Origin: Desulfovibrio piger
GTDB lineage: Bacteria; Desulfobacterota; Desulfovibrionia; Desulfovibrionales; Desulfovibrionaceae
Assembly (NCBI RefSeq): GCF_012843875.1
Contig: NZ_JABAFY010000020.1
Coordinates: forward strand, 1-41,250
Length of the DNA stretch: 41,250 bases
Reading direction: 5' to 3'
The position numbers and the translations under genes were made by a program. Position 1 is the stretch's first letter; the number at the start of each line of letters is the position of its first letter. This document shows positions 26,927-36,855 of the stretch, piece by piece. The notes under the pieces were generated by a model. The model was not told where the DNA came from. It worked only from the letters and a program-made list of their open reading frames with translations, and made no database searches.

Positions 26927-29900
26927 TATTGCCATCCCAAAAGATCTTTGATGGTGTAGTTCACACTGGCGACGCTCATTTCCGGTTCCTGCGTGAAGGG
27001 CTGTTGCACATAATGCGGCCCATCCACACGCTCTCCATCCACGAAGACGATAGCAAGCCAGAATTTTTCTTGCTGGTTCAGGGCGGCACAAATCTCGTTG
27101 TGGCTCACTGTCACCGTCGTTTGTCCTGCGGCACGGCCTTTGACCTCGATATGCCGATCAGGCAGCAGGGAACCATCGGCAGACCGGGGCGGTATGCTCG
27201 TGATATCCCAGCCACAGTTCTGGGCAGACACATCCACACATGTATACCCTCGTGCCTGTTCTGCCTGAATGACAGCCTGCATGGCAAGCTTTTCTATCCG
27301 TTTGCGTGCGGCAGCATCGACACTGTGCAGCGTGACGGAAGAGTCATGTCTCCGCTCTGCCAGCAAACCGGCAGGGATGACAAGCGCCCCACCAATAGCT
27401 ACAGGGGATGTAGAGACAACATGCTTCATGGCATCCAGCTCAGCTTCTCGCAAAGCACGCCGGTCGCGCAGCTCTTCAAGGATTTTGCGTGTCTGCTCTA
27501 TCTTGAGCCGCATATCTCCGCCCTGCTCGGCTTTTGCCTTATACTTGAGCAGCAAATCCTGCTGAAAGCTGGCTTCTTTGGCCAAGCGAACGCGCACAGC
27601 ATCGCGAATCCTGTCGGCCTGTTTGCACCTCCGCTGACTGACCTCTTCAAAATGCTGGGGAGCAAGGTCGTCCGAGGCGTAACCGATAGCCATTTTTTCC
27701 AGATCCTGACTGATCCAGGGCGATTGGAGGATGTCTTCGATAAGCTCTCTATCCTCCTGGGGAAACGGCTCATATGAAAGATAGGGTGCCCAGCCCGCAT
27801 CCAAAGCCTGGCCATCCTGTCGCATTTCAACAAACTGGATACGCCGGGAGACGATGACAGATGGATCTTTTTCTTCACGAATGGTATGGCTGAGGAACAG
27901 CAAGACCCGGGGAAGGACGCCATCATCCTGAGGATCGAGGAACACACAGCCCTGTTTGAGCTGATCACGCCCATGTTCCAGAACGGCATCCAGAACGGCT
28001 TTCATCAAGGGATGACCAGGGTGCATGAGCTCCGCCATAGGAGCGGATACGCGAAACGGAAGCTGAATCTGTTCTTTCTCAAAACAAATACGCTGATACC
28101 TCGGCAGGATACGACTATTTTGCTGACGCAAAGAATCTCCACGTGACCTGAGCAATTCCGGTACATGCGTGATTTCGTATCGCTGTTCTTCCCGAGGATG
28201 TACGATACCGCGCAAGTAGCGGAACGCATCCATGAAAAAAGAGCGCATGTAATGTGGCTGGAGCTTGCGAGCCTCAGCCTTGTCCATTTCTTCCTTGACG
28301 GCGAACAAACGATCCGGAGTCATCAGCTCCTTGCAAAGGGCACTCCTGTCCAGGATATCCCGCAGGCGTTCAGTATCCAGTGCCCCCTCTACCCGCTGAT
28401 GCAGGTAGGCCATTTTCTCGGGCTGTTCCCCGTAGCGGATAGCCTCGATCAACAGGTCTTTGAGGCTCTTTTCGTTGAATACTTCCCCCAGGATATCAAA
28501 GACCCGACCACCAAGCGCCTGGCGCTCCACTTCCAGCTTGTCAAAAAGTTTTTTGAAAACATCGCCTTCGCGGGTCCCGCTCGCGATCAGATTCCACAAA
28601 TGGCATATCTGCTGCTGGCCGATACGGTGGATACGTCCGAATCGCTGCTCCAGCCTGTTGGGATTCCAGGGCAGATCATAATTGACCATCAGGTTGGCAT
28701 TCTGCAGGTTCACCCCTTCGCCAGCGGCATCAGTGGCAACCAGGACCTTGACCATTTTATCATTTCGGAATTGGTCTTGCACATGACGCCGGGCTTCACG
28801 ATTGACTCCACCGTAAATAACGACAACGGCATCTGGCGCCCCCAACAGGTTGCCGATCCGATCCGCGAGATACCTCAGGGTATCCTTGTACTCGGTAAAA
28901 ATGATGAGCTTGCGCTGGACACCTTCACTATCGCGCATGAACTCATTCTGCTGGAGCAGACAAGAGAGCTCGTCCCATTTTCTGTCCTTGCCAGAAAGAA
29001 CGACTTCATGAGCCTGACGTTCCAGGTCTTCCAGAACAAGTATCTCGGCTTTCAGCTCTGCCTCAGTCCGGGAGGCTGTCGCCTGATCGACAAGCTCCTC
29101 CTCCACCTTTTCGAATTCTGCGGCATCCAGAGCCTCTTCCATTTCCCATGCGTCATCCGGCATATCGCTATTTCGCCAGGACAACGTGGTCTCCTGCTTG
29201 TTCCGCAGCTCTTCCAGACGTTTTTCCAGACGCTGCTTACGGCGTCGTAACGTTTGATAGATAGCTTCCGGGCTGGAGGCCAGACGTCGCTGCAGACCGG
29301 TCAGTGCAAAACCAACCCGACCACGATGGCTGCCTTGCAATCTGTCTGCTTTACCCATCTCCTCTTTCACGTAATGGGTGACCGCCTCATAGAGCTCCTG
29401 CTCCAGCTCAGACAATTGATAGTTGAGGGCATAGGCACGTCGCTCAGGGAACAAGGGCGTACCATCAAACTTGACCAGATCTTCTTTGACCATTCGGCGC
29501 ATGATATCACTGACATCGACCTTGGCCGTCGTCCCTTCCCGAAACTTACCGTAAAACCGCTCCGCATCGAGCAGGGAGAGAAAAAGCTGAAAGTCCTCTT
29601 CCTTGCCATTGTGGGGCGTAGCCGTCATCAAAAGGAAGTGCCGAGTGCGCTTGCTCAGCAGTTCACCAAGCCTGAAGCGCTGCGTCTTACTGACCTTATT
29701 GCCAAAAAAGGAAGCCGACATTTTGTGAGCTTCGTCCACAATGACCAGATCCCAGGAGGACAGCCACAATTTTTCCTGCAAATCTTCAGCACGAGCCAGC
29801 TGGTCCAAGCGGGCAATCAACAAATCATGATCATCAAATGGATTACCACTATGTGACAAATCCAGCATACGGCGATCAAACAATTCGAACTGGAGTCCGA

Positions 29901-30417
29901 ATTTCGATGACATTTCGTCGTACCATTGTTCGCTTAAACTTCCCGGAGAAACGATCAGGATGCGCTTGGCATCCGCCCTCATGATCAGTTCACGGATAAG
30001 AAGCCCCGCCATAATAGTTTTACCCGCACCAGGATCATCAGCGAGGACATAGCGAAGTGGCTGCCTTGGGAGCATCGACTCGTACACCGCAGTGATCTGG
30101 TGAGGTAACGGCTGAACATTGGATGTGTGGACCGCCATCATAGGGTCAAAAAGATAGGCAAGACTGATACGACAGGCCTCAGCGGCTCGTTTAAAATCTT
30201 GTGCTGGAACAGAGAAATTCCAAGGACGGCCAGAGTCTGCAATCGAAATATTTGGCTCGTCGATACGAGTCAACATTCTCTCTTGTGGTACTCCGTCACG
30301 CTTATAATACAATGTCGCAGAATTTTTACCAATGAGCTGTAGTGCTATGACTTCACAACACTTTCCCTGCTCAATACCTGTCAAAATCTGTCCACACTTG
30401 ATATCCTCAAGGCGCAT
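26926..30417 (-). CDS. SNF2-type DEAD/DEAH helicase with C-terminal DUF3883 (DISARM DrmD-like)
   Basis: The 1163-aa protein has Walker A DDPGAGKT (127-134), DEAH (about 223-226), motif III TATPHNG, and motifs [14 protein letters not shown]...[13 protein letters not shown]-terminal DUF3883 domain with [10 protein letters not shown] and [18 protein letters not shown] ends the protein, typical of helicases of DISARM-related and other defence arrays. It should remodel or translocate on DNA. The start at 30417 was chosen because AAGGGGG precedes that ATG; the frame is open 51 bp further upstream. It is the first gene of the operon, behind a candidate promoter at 30445-30473. Confidence 0.88.
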   Translation of the reverse strand: MRLEDIKCGQILTGIEQGKCCEVIALQLIGKNSATLYYKRDGVPQERMLTRIDEPNISIADSGRPWNFSVPAQDFKRAAEACRISLAYLFDPMMAVHTSNVQPLPHQITAVYESMLPRQPLRYVLADDPGAGKTIMAGLLIRELIMRADAKRILIVSPGSLSEQWYDEMSSKFGLQFELFDRRMLDLSHSGNPFDDHDLLIARLDQLARAEDLQEKLWLSSWDLVIVDEAHKMSASFFGNKVSKTQRFRLGELLSKRTRHFLLMTATPHNGKEEDFQLFLSLLDAERFYGKFREGTTAKVDVSDIMRRMVKEDLVKFDGTPLFPERRAYALNYQLSELEQELYEAVTHYVKEEMGKADRLQGSHRGRVGFALTGLQRRLASSPEAIYQTLRRRKQRLEKRLEELRNKQETTLSWRNSDMPDDAWEMEEALDAAEFEKVEEELVDQATASRTEAELKAEILVLEDLERQAHEVVLSGKDRKWDELSCLLQQNEFMRDSEGVQRKLIIFTEYKDTLRYLADRIGNLLGAPDAVVVIYGGVNREARRHVQDQFRNDKMVKVLVATDAAGEGVNLQNANLMVNYDLPWNPNRLEQRFGRIHRIGQQQICHLWNLIASGTREGDVFKKLFDKLEVERQALGGRVFDILGEVFNEKSLKDLLIEAIRYGEQPEKMAYLHQRVEGALDTERLRDILDRSALCKELMTPDRLFAVKEEMDKAEARKLQPHYMRSFFMDAFRYLRGIVHPREEQRYEITHVPELLRSRGDSLRQQNSRILPRYQRICFEKEQIQLPFRVSAPMAELMHPGHPLMKAVLDAVLEHGRDQLKQGCVFLDPQDDGVLPRVLLFLSHTIREEKDPSVIVSRRIQFVEMRQDGQALDAGWAPYLSYEPFPQEDRELIEDILQSPWISQDLEKMAIGYASDDLAPQHFEEVSQRRCKQADRIRDAVRVRLAKEASFQQDLLLKYKAKAEQGGDMRLKIEQTRKILEELRDRRALREAELDAMKHVVSTSPVAIGGALVIPAGLLAERRHDSSVTLHSVDAAARKRIEKLAMQAVIQAEQARGYTCVDVSAQNCGWDITSIPPRSADGSLLPDRHIEVKGRAAGQTTVTVSHNEICAALNQQEKFWLAIVFVDGERVDGPHYVQQPFTQEPEMSVASVNYTIKDLLGWQ

Positions 30418-30444
30418 ATCAGCCCCCTTAGCTCCGTAAAACGA

Positions 30445-30473
30445 TATAAATAGGCTAACATAAATCACTACAA
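30445..30473 (-). promoter_or_regulatory. possible promoter of the defence operon
   Basis: On the minus strand TTGTAG (30468-30473) and TTTATA (30445-30450) are separated by 17 bp, 28 bp before the helicase start codon. It lies in the 140-bp divergent region shared with the AAA_25 gene. Confidence 0.45.
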
Positions 30474-30555
30474 AAATCGAGAATATTTACTAATCTTTCA
30501 GTATTTTATATCATGAGTGCTGTAGGAAATATGCCCCCGAGATAACTTACTGCAA

Positions 30556-32718
30556 ATGAGCGAATACACCATGCAAAGCTTTCCCATTTTAACTCCCCAG
30601 GACACGCAGTTTTCCTTTATTAGAAAATATACAAACAGAGATAATAATTTATGCTTTGAGATATCTGATACATTGAATAAGCTATATTTACATTATACAG
30701 AAGAATATATAGACAGCCTAAACATAACTGCAGAACTCATAAATAAAAGACAAAAAATTTGCACTACATTTATATTGAATCCAATAAAAATCATAAAAGC
30801 CATTACCCAAAGAGAATATATTCCCGAGAGTGCATATAAAGTTAAAATCAGAGATTTTGAAATATATATCAAAGAAAGTAAGTCTTCTTTTTTTGAATAT
30901 ACCCCCAATATTGGTTTTTGGATAGAAAGTTTACAGGCCCCTTCTCTATCTGGTCAGAAGGTATTTGGCTTTGATATTATCTCATTTTATGCGCACCTCA
31001 ACTCCAAAAGCTACAGTGCATCCATAGAAGAGTTGTATGACTATATCAGCACACATCTGAAAACGGAACCTGACACACAAAGACCAAAACATTTTTACGT
31101 CCAAGAAAATAATCCAATTTATTCAGATAAAGACCTGCTTGAAGATACGTTTTATTGTCATTTTTCTTATTTCCATACACGCCTCGTCAACAATCATGGT
31201 ACATATATTGGAGATTTTTATGGAATCAAAACTTGCGATAATGAATTTGTGCCTGCGTACATTACACTTTGGAGACATCACAACAGCCAAATATATTTTA
31301 GAATTCCCACACCTCCATCTATCATTGCATACCCTGAAGAACCTGGCAATCTACAAAAAAAAGATAATATTTTAATCATAAATAGCTGCAATGAAGATAA
31401 TGTTGAATATCTCTATAATGTATTAAAGAGCGACCTTAGCCGAAAAGATTATACTGTTGCCCTATTGCATGGTGGGATAAACAATATATCAGATGATGCA
31501 AAAAATCTAACAAATAAAAATATAATTTTTTTATTTGACGATAGTTTTGACTACTCACAGGCTTTAGAGGCATCAAAAAAGCTAAAAAAACTCCATCTAC
31601 CATACGAATTTCTTGACATTAGATCTGAAATCATAATGGAGACTTTTCATTCAATAGATACTGTCCTACACGAGCTAAAAAAAGATAATACTACTGTTAC
31701 TTTGCCTAAACAAAACATGATAGCCTCTCCCAATGATAAAATACCTGGATCCACAAGAAAGTCAATTTCTCTCCTTAACCCAATCATTGATACTAGCAGT
31801 ATTATTTGGCTCTACGCAAAAGAAAAAGCAGGAAAAACAATTTTAGCATTAACAATTGCGCAAGCAGTTGGAATGGGACATAGATCTATCGGTCCTTGGA
31901 ACTCTTGTGAACCACAAGATGTTCTTTATATTGACGGGGAAATGGCTGGACAAAGAATAGATGAGACTATAGGAAAAATTATACGCGCCTACGATATTTC
32001 TGGCCATGAGAAAAGAAGTTTTTCTGTGTATTCATTTATAGAAGAAGATATTGATTTTTCGACAATACTTGATAAAGAATGGCAAGAAAAGTATATCCAT
32101 CAACTTAAAAAATTTAAATTAATCATCATTGACAATTTTTACAGCTTAATTTCTGCGCATGACCCAACTAATTTTATCAAGTGGATGAGAGGGTTAACGA
32201 AAGAGGGAATCTCTTTTCTTGTGGTAGACCATACAAATAGTGAAGGAGAACTGCAGGGGAGCATCACAAAAAGAAGAGCAATGGATTTAGGAATAAAATT
32301 AGAAGTACTGAGTAAAGATGAAATCCTTGTCGAGTATGTTCATGATAGATATAATAAAGGAAATGGTGAAAATTTTATTTTTATAAAAAATTTCACAGAT
32401 TCCTCTATGGCTTTTATCGAGAAGCCAGCTACTAGTATTTGTACGAATGAAACAGAGAAAGATATTCGATTAGCAGCAATTTATATTTGTAAAAAGAACA
32501 AAAGAAAAAATAATGAAACGGCAAGAATTCTTGAAATAGGTGAATCGAAAGTATCAAAGGATTTAAAAGCACTAGGATATAACCACGATCTTAAAAGTCT
32601 GCAAAATATTACTAACGAGATTAAAGAACGAAGAAAAACAATCGAATATATTCTGACAAAATACGATAATAATGAGGAAAGAATCCTGCAAGCCTATAAA
32701 AGTATAGTGAATAGATAA
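30556..32718 (+). CDS. RepA-like (AAA_25) RecA-fold ATPase with large novel N-terminus
   Basis: The 720-aa protein has Walker A AKEKAGKT (about 421-428) and Walker B KLIIIDNF (about 520-527), with LVVDHTNSEGELQGS as the later switch region. These fit RepA-like AAA_25 ATPases found in plasmid and phage replication and in DnaB-like roles. The first 400 residues are not recognised. A C-terminal helix-turn-helix (ETARILEIGESKVSKDLKALG) ends the protein. It is very AT-rich compared with its neighbours and preceded by a poor ribosome site, so expression may be low. It could be a replication helicase or a defence ATPase; neighbours do not settle it. Confidence 0.7.
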   Translation: MSEYTMQSFPILTPQDTQFSFIRKYTNRDNNLCFEISDTLNKLYLHYTEEYIDSLNITAELINKRQKICTTFILNPIKIIKAITQREYIPESAYKVKIRDFEIYIKESKSSFFEYTPNIGFWIESLQAPSLSGQKVFGFDIISFYAHLNSKSYSASIEELYDYISTHLKTEPDTQRPKHFYVQENNPIYSDKDLLEDTFYCHFSYFHTRLVNNHGTYIGDFYGIKTCDNEFVPAYITLWRHHNSQIYFRIPTPPSIIAYPEEPGNLQKKDNILIINSCNEDNVEYLYNVLKSDLSRKDYTVALLHGGINNISDDAKNLTNKNIIFLFDDSFDYSQALEASKKLKKLHLPYEFLDIRSEIIMETFHSIDTVLHELKKDNTTVTLPKQNMIASPNDKIPGSTRKSISLLNPIIDTSSIIWLYAKEKAGKTILALTIAQAVGMGHRSIGPWNSCEPQDVLYIDGEMAGQRIDETIGKIIRAYDISGHEKRSFSVYSFIEEDIDFSTILDKEWQEKYIHQLKKFKLIIIDNFYSLISAHDPTNFIKWMRGLTKEGISFLVVDHTNSEGELQGSITKRRAMDLGIKLEVLSKDEILVEYVHDRYNKGNGENFIFIKNFTDSSMAFIEKPATSICTNETEKDIRLAAIYICKKNKRKNNETARILEIGESKVSKDLKALGYNHDLKSLQNITNEIKERRKTIEYILTKYDNNEERILQAYKSIVNR

Positions 32719-32747
32719 TAAATTTATGTATTTTTAAACTGTACCCC

Positions 32748-32785
32748 AAATGGACACCAACAAATGGATGGAAAGATGTCCATTT
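32748..32785. repeat. 9-bp inverted repeat upstream of the serine recombinase
   Basis: AAATGGACA (32748-32756) and TGTCCATTT (32777-32785) are perfect inverted repeats with a 20-bp centre. They may be an operator or a recombination half-site for the recombinase starting at 32860. A weaker copy of the left part occurs at 40576. Confidence 0.5.
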
Positions 32786-32805
32786 AGAGCCCATATTCCA
32801 TTTAA

Positions 32806-32832
32806 TTGACAAATACGTTTAGTCTCTATAAC
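32806..32832 (+). promoter_or_regulatory. possible promoter of the serine recombinase
   Basis: TTGACA (32806-32811) and TATAAC (32827-32832) are separated by only 15 bp, just after the inverted repeat. The spacing is short, so this is tentative. Confidence 0.4.
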
Positions 32833-32859
32833 CTTATTTGAACAATTTGGAGGCTAAGC

Positions 32860-33432
32860 ATGGAAGGAAAGCAGATCGGCTACATCCGTGTCAGCAGCAC
32901 AGATCAGAACACAGCCCGGCAACTCGATGGTTTTCACTTGGACAAGGTCTTCACCGACAAATGCAGTGGAAAGGATACTTCCAGGCCACAGCTGGTTGCT
33001 TGCCTGGACTACCTCCGTGATGGGGATACGCTGCATGTGCACAGCATCGACAGACTCGCTCGCAATCTTCAGGACCTTTTGCGGATCATCGAGAGCTTGA
33101 ACCAACGGGATGTTTCTGTCTCCTTCCACAAGGAAGGACTCACCTTTTCCGCAGGCAAAGCGGAAGACCCCTTTCAGAGGCTCCAGCTCCAAATTATCGG
33201 CGCAGTCGCCCAGTTTGAACGAGCCATGATTCGGGAGCGGCAGCGAGAAGGGATTGCCATTGCCAAAGCCGCAGGGAAGTACAAAGGACGCAAGCCATCC
33301 TTCACACCAGAGCAGGCAGAACTCGCTCGCAAGATGGTCGCTGATGGGCAGAGCAAAACGGAAGTCGCAGCTTATTTTGGGGTGAGCAGAACTACCCTCT
33401 ACAAGGCCTTGCAGCACGTCGAGAGGCATTAG
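32860..33432 (+). CDS. serine recombinase (resolvase/invertase family)
   Basis: The 190-aa protein has the catalytic Ser in IGYIRVSSTDQN (S12), the Arg-containing segment DRLARNLQDLL, and AQFERAMIRERQREGI (helix E). The C-terminal helix-turn-helix (GRKPSFTPEQAELARKMV, SKTEVAAYFGVSRTTLYKAL) belongs to the Hin/Pin type. It may catalyse DNA inversion or resolve element dimers. GGAGGC precedes the ATG. No invertible segment was identified around it. Confidence 0.92.
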   Translation: MEGKQIGYIRVSSTDQNTARQLDGFHLDKVFTDKCSGKDTSRPQLVACLDYLRDGDTLHVHSIDRLARNLQDLLRIIESLNQRDVSVSFHKEGLTFSAGKAEDPFQRLQLQIIGAVAQFERAMIRERQREGIAIAKAAGKYKGRKPSFTPEQAELARKMVADGQSKTEVAAYFGVSRTTLYKALQHVERH

Positions 33433-33559
33433 GTCCCACTCTCCTCCCTCAATTTTCCCTTGTAGACTGCCCCCTAAACAGGCATCCTGGAATCTAGGGA
33501 AATATGGAAATTATTCCAACAACACACTTAAATATAATGATATTTTTTTGAATTTCCCA

Positions 33560-33841
33560 TCAATTTTCTAGAAAATTTTCTTTCCCAAAGTCCACATCAT
33601 CCGCCTTTAGCGAAGTCCTCCCAGCAGCAGCATATCGACGACATGGCTCTCCCCCACGATCTATCGGTTCCTCTTGGCTGGAGAGCGCTTCTACCAGATA
33701 GGCTGTCTCTCGAATGGCTTCCTCGTGCCCTGTCAAGGCAGCAAAGGGAGAGAACTGGGCAGCTCTGTTGGCTCTGGGCATACGGGGATACTTGGACTCA
33801 GGACGTGGCAGATTGATGATATCATCGTACTTGTTGCTCAT
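33560..33841 (-). CDS. YolD-like protein
   Basis: The 93-aa product starts KYDDIINLPRPESKYPRMPRANRAAQFSPFAALTGHEEAI, the conserved part of YolD-type proteins. These small partners of Y-family polymerases have an unknown biochemical role in translesion replication. Its ATG overlaps the polymerase stop (ATGA), a typical pairing. The C-terminal 35 residues are variable. Confidence 0.8.
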   Translation of the reverse strand: MSNKYDDIINLPRPESKYPRMPRANRAAQFSPFAALTGHEEAIRETAYLVEALSSQEEPIDRGGEPCRRYAAAGRTSLKADDVDFGKENFLEN

Positions 33842-35343
33842 GCCTTGTGCCCTCCTATCTGCTGGTTGCGTTCCCTGGTCGTTGCTCCCTCTTCCAGGTT
33901 CATGCCCTTCAGCAGGGCATTTTTGCCATAGCGTTCACGGATCTTCAGGATGGCCTCCTGTTTCTTGCGTTCTTTCTGGAGCTGTCCCTGTTCCTGCTCT
34001 TCCCGCTTCTGCTTTGTCGCATAATCGGTAAAAAGGTCAAGTTGCCTGGGCTTTTTGTCTTTGCCTATCTGGCTTTCATGCAAGACATGGGCTGCTACCA
34101 AGTTGATACGCCTGACCAGCAACTTTTGATCCACGATGCGATCAAAAAGCTCCAGAACAGCATGTGTCATCCGTCTGCTGGAAGATGTGAACTGGCCCAG
34201 ATTGACCGTACCATGTCCATGCTGAGGAAGCTGTCGCCCATAGCTGTCCGTAATCACCAGACCGGTATAACCACGCTCAGGAGACAGACTCTCGATATCA
34301 TATCCCACCGTCAGTACCAGCTGATCCGTCACCAAACGCTTGCCCACCAAATCCAGAGCAAGCGAGTCCACCATCTCCTTGACCACCAGACGAGCTTTTT
34401 CCACCTCATAGGGAGAATGCAGCACTTGTCCTGAACCTATGCTCCTGGAAGATGGCTGGTATGCCTTAATATCTGCCATCGTACACGGTTCATAACCCCA
34501 GGCATGATCTATCAGCAGCTCTGCATTCACCCCAAACAGACGAAAGAGTAAATCTTCGCTATGGATGGAATAGCGGGCAATATCTCCCATCGTTTTGATG
34601 CCGTACTTTTCCAGCTTCTGGACATATCCTCTGCCAACTCTCCAGAAATCCCTCAAGGGGGTGTGATGCCACAACTGCTGGCGATACGACATCTCATCCA
34701 GACAGGCTATACGCACACCATCCTCATCTGCTGCTACTTTTTTGGCCATGATATCCATAGCCACTTTTGCCAGATAGAGATTTGTGCCTATACCTGCTGT
34801 AGCTGTGATACCAGTGCTGCGTAGCACATCAAGAATGACGGTCTTAGTGAGTTCATGTACGGATGTACGATAATTTTTCAAATAGGAAGTAGCATCGATA
34901 AAGACCTCATCGATGGAATAAACATGGATATCATCAGGAGAGAAATACTTCAGATATACGCTGTAAACTCTGGTACTGTGCTCGATATAGAGAGCCATAC
35001 GAGGCACAGCTGTCAGATAACTTATGGCTAGGGAAGGATCAGCAGCTAGCTCAAGAGCATCTGAGGATTCTCCCGTGAATCTCCTCCCTGGAGCTTTCTG
35101 TCTGCGCAAGGCATTGGCTGCATGTACCTTCTGGATGACCTCAAAATAGCGTGCTCTACCTGGAATACCATGAGCTTTCAATGAGGGAGAAACTGCCAGA
35201 CAAATGGTCTTCTCTGTCCTGCTGGGATCAGCTACCACTAGGTGAGTAGTCAACGGATCAAGACCACGCTCCATGCATTCCACAGAGGCGTAAAAAGACT
35301 TGAGATCGATGGCTATATAACTGCGTGCTGGCATATGAATCAT
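33838..35343 (-). CDS. Y-family DNA polymerase (UvrX/UmuC/DinB-like)
   Basis: The 501-aa polymerase starts YIAIDLKSFYASVECMERG (first catalytic Asp) and has the YSIDEVFID motif (catalytic Asp/Glu), then GIGTNLYLAKVAMD. A helix-hairpin-helix region (WRVGRGYVQKLEKYGIKT) and the little finger (LVLTVGYDIESL) follow. The tail is rich in Lys/Glu. It is likely error-prone and induced with its YolD partner after damage; an SOS box was not found. The element resembles phage and plasmid UvrX/ImpB pairs. The ribosome site is weak. Confidence 0.88.
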   Translation of the reverse strand: MIHMPARSYIAIDLKSFYASVECMERGLDPLTTHLVVADPSRTEKTICLAVSPSLKAHGIPGRARYFEVIQKVHAANALRRQKAPGRRFTGESSDALELAADPSLAISYLTAVPRMALYIEHSTRVYSVYLKYFSPDDIHVYSIDEVFIDATSYLKNYRTSVHELTKTVILDVLRSTGITATAGIGTNLYLAKVAMDIMAKKVAADEDGVRIACLDEMSYRQQLWHHTPLRDFWRVGRGYVQKLEKYGIKTMGDIARYSIHSEDLLFRLFGVNAELLIDHAWGYEPCTMADIKAYQPSSRSIGSGQVLHSPYEVEKARLVVKEMVDSLALDLVGKRLVTDQLVLTVGYDIESLSPERGYTGLVITDSYGRQLPQHGHGTVNLGQFTSSSRRMTHAVLELFDRIVDQKLLVRRINLVAAHVLHESQIGKDKKPRQLDLFTDYATKQKREEQEQGQLQKERKKQEAILKIRERYGKNALLKGMNLEEGATTRERNQQIGGHKA

Positions 35344-35418
35344 GCTGCTCTATCTGTATCTGGAGGTTCTTCGGAAATTCTATCTATCATCTTGATATTT
35401 TTACTAGTCAGCGGCAAA

Positions 35419-35446
35419 ACTATAGCAAGAACAAAAAAATTTCCAA
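35419..35446 (-). promoter_or_regulatory. probable promoter of the polymerase/YolD genes
   Basis: On the minus strand TTGGAA (35441-35446), a 16-bp spacer and TATAGT (35419-35424) lie about 75 bp before the polymerase start codon. A clear LexA box was not seen beside it. Confidence 0.5.
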
Positions 35447-35495
35447 GTGATAAAACATATTAGTTTGATAAAATATTCGTCAAGGAAAGATAATA

Positions 35496-35603
35496 ATGTT
35501 TTTATCTGAAAATATAAAGACCAATAAGATGAAAATATATTATGCAGATGAATCCTCTTGCAAGGATAAAATTGATCTTATACAGATAGTTTTTCTCCCG
35601 TAA
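35496..35603 (+). CDS. possible 35-aa peptide
   Basis: AAGGAAAGATAATA precedes an ATG opening a 35-codon frame (MFLSENIKTNKMKIYYADES...). It has no similarity recognised and lies alone in a 370-bp AT-rich gap, so it may be a chance frame. Confidence 0.25.
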   Translation: MFLSENIKTNKMKIYYADESSCKDKIDLIQIVFLP

Positions 35604-35661
35604 TACTGTGATGATAAAACTCAACAATAATACACTCTATCATTTTTGATGAATTTTACAG

Positions 35662-35697
35662 GGAAGGAGATAACCTATAAAAAGACTATCTCCTTCC
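35662..35697. repeat. 11-bp inverted repeat, possible terminator
   Basis: GGAAGGAGATA and TATCTCCTTCC pair perfectly around a 14-nt loop after the minus-strand gene ending at 35717. No U-tract follows, so it may be a weak terminator or a protein site. Confidence 0.4.
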
Positions 35698-35716
35698 ACT
35701 ATTTATATGTGTATAT

Positions 35717-36205
35717 TTATACTCTATTTAAAACACGAATCATTTCATTTACTTCACCTACTGTTGCCTTATCAAACTCATGATCGAACATTTCTTCACA
35801 CAAATGTCCAGCATGTACTTTCTTCTCCTCAGCCAAATCTATAACATAATCCTTTTGACCTGTATCAGCCATTTCATCATCACCGATATTTTTACTTTTA
35901 GCTGGAGGTAATGCTATTGCATCAGAATTCTCTTGAACTATCTTTGCAACATCTCTATGCTCTTCATCTATTGGATTAGAAATTATATACCTTATTTGTT
36001 TTTTAATCTGTTCCTGAGCGTCAGCTCTAGCAGCATTGATAATTGTAACTGCATTACAGGTATCAGCTGTGCTTGGATTTGCAATACCGTAGTTTGAAAG
36101 TGAAACGTTATTAGCACTCAAAGATACAGACACGATAGCTGTATACTGATTTTGTACAGATGGGAACTGACGAATCGAATAATTATAAGAGCTTTTACGA
36201 GCCAT
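35717..36205 (-). CDS. hypothetical protein, 162 aa, after the HUH protein
   Basis: The product is soluble and unrecognised. Its N-terminal half is Ser/Asn/Ile-rich (YTAIVSVSLSANNVSLSNYG), its C-terminal part acidic (EEMFDHEFDKATVGEVNEMIRVL). AAAGGAG precedes the start. It lies 33 bp after the HUH protein gene and is probably co-transcribed, as small accessory genes often follow rolling-circle Rep genes. Confidence 0.65.
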   Translation of the reverse strand: MARKSSYNYSIRQFPSVQNQYTAIVSVSLSANNVSLSNYGIANPSTADTCNAVTIINAARADAQEQIKKQIRYIISNPIDEEHRDVAKIVQENSDAIALPPAKSKNIGDDEMADTGQKDYVIDLAEEKKVHAGHLCEEMFDHEFDKATVGEVNEMIRVLNRV

Positions 36206-36238
36206 GATAAACTCCTTTATGATGATGGATATTGGAAT

Positions 36239-36811
36239 CTATATTTTCGTTTTAGGTAAACGTGACATACCAAAGTTTCTCTGTCCATCATAGAGAGGAC
36301 CTTTGGTATATGCTTTTGCCAAATATAAAGCCTGCTGTTTCACCTCATCTAATCTTGAATCAAACTTTTCAACATCAGATGTCCTGGTAATCATTTTACC
36401 GTTATAATCCCTATTGGATTTCTTCGTGCAGTAGTCTATCAATCCTTTTGAATCTCTATCTATATCTAGAGTAGAATTCCAAATTGTCTCAACACTTTTA
36501 AAGACATGGTTATAAGTTTTAACTCTAGTTCCATCTAACAAGAACAAGCAATGGTAGTGAGGATGATCACTTTTGTTTTGTTCACGTACCCAAATATAAT
36601 ACGGATCACATTTACGACGTTTATACTTTTTGACCATATGTGCCATGCAATCAGATATATTTTTTGATGAGGTATCTCCGGTATAATCTTGAGGATATCT
36701 AACATCAAACCTGATGGATAATGTTTTACGATGATTGTCTGCATAGAAGTCTAACAACTCATTGACACTATTTTTGATATTATCCAGATACTGTACGTTT
36801 TTGTTTTTCAT
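36239..36811 (-). CDS. inovirus Gp2/YagK-type HUH replication protein
   Basis: The 190-aa protein has the HUH motif H85-Y86-H87 (SDHPHYHCLFLLDG), a preceding basic region (YKRRKCDPYYIWVREQNK) and a later DYCTKKSNRDYNGK with a possible catalytic Tyr. It matches the family named inovirus-type Gp2 / YagK/YfjJ C-terminal, found in cryptic prophages. HUH proteins nick and join single strands at rolling-circle origins. ATG at 36811 follows GGTGGAAAT; the frame is open 15 bp upstream. A hairpin that could be its origin lies just upstream. Confidence 0.75.
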   Translation of the reverse strand: MKNKNVQYLDNIKNSVNELLDFYADNHRKTLSIRFDVRYPQDYTGDTSSKNISDCMAHMVKKYKRRKCDPYYIWVREQNKSDHPHYHCLFLLDGTRVKTYNHVFKSVETIWNSTLDIDRDSKGLIDYCTKKSNRDYNGKMITRTSDVEKFDSRLDEVKQQALYLAKAYTKGPLYDGQRNFGMSRLPKTKI

Positions 36812-36855
36812 ATTTCCACCCCACATTTAGACAAAGAACATAAAACAATAATGAG

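Noticed and set aside
26929..29250. Long plus-strand frames opposite the helicase
   Set aside because: Shadow frames; helicase motifs are unambiguous on the minus strand.
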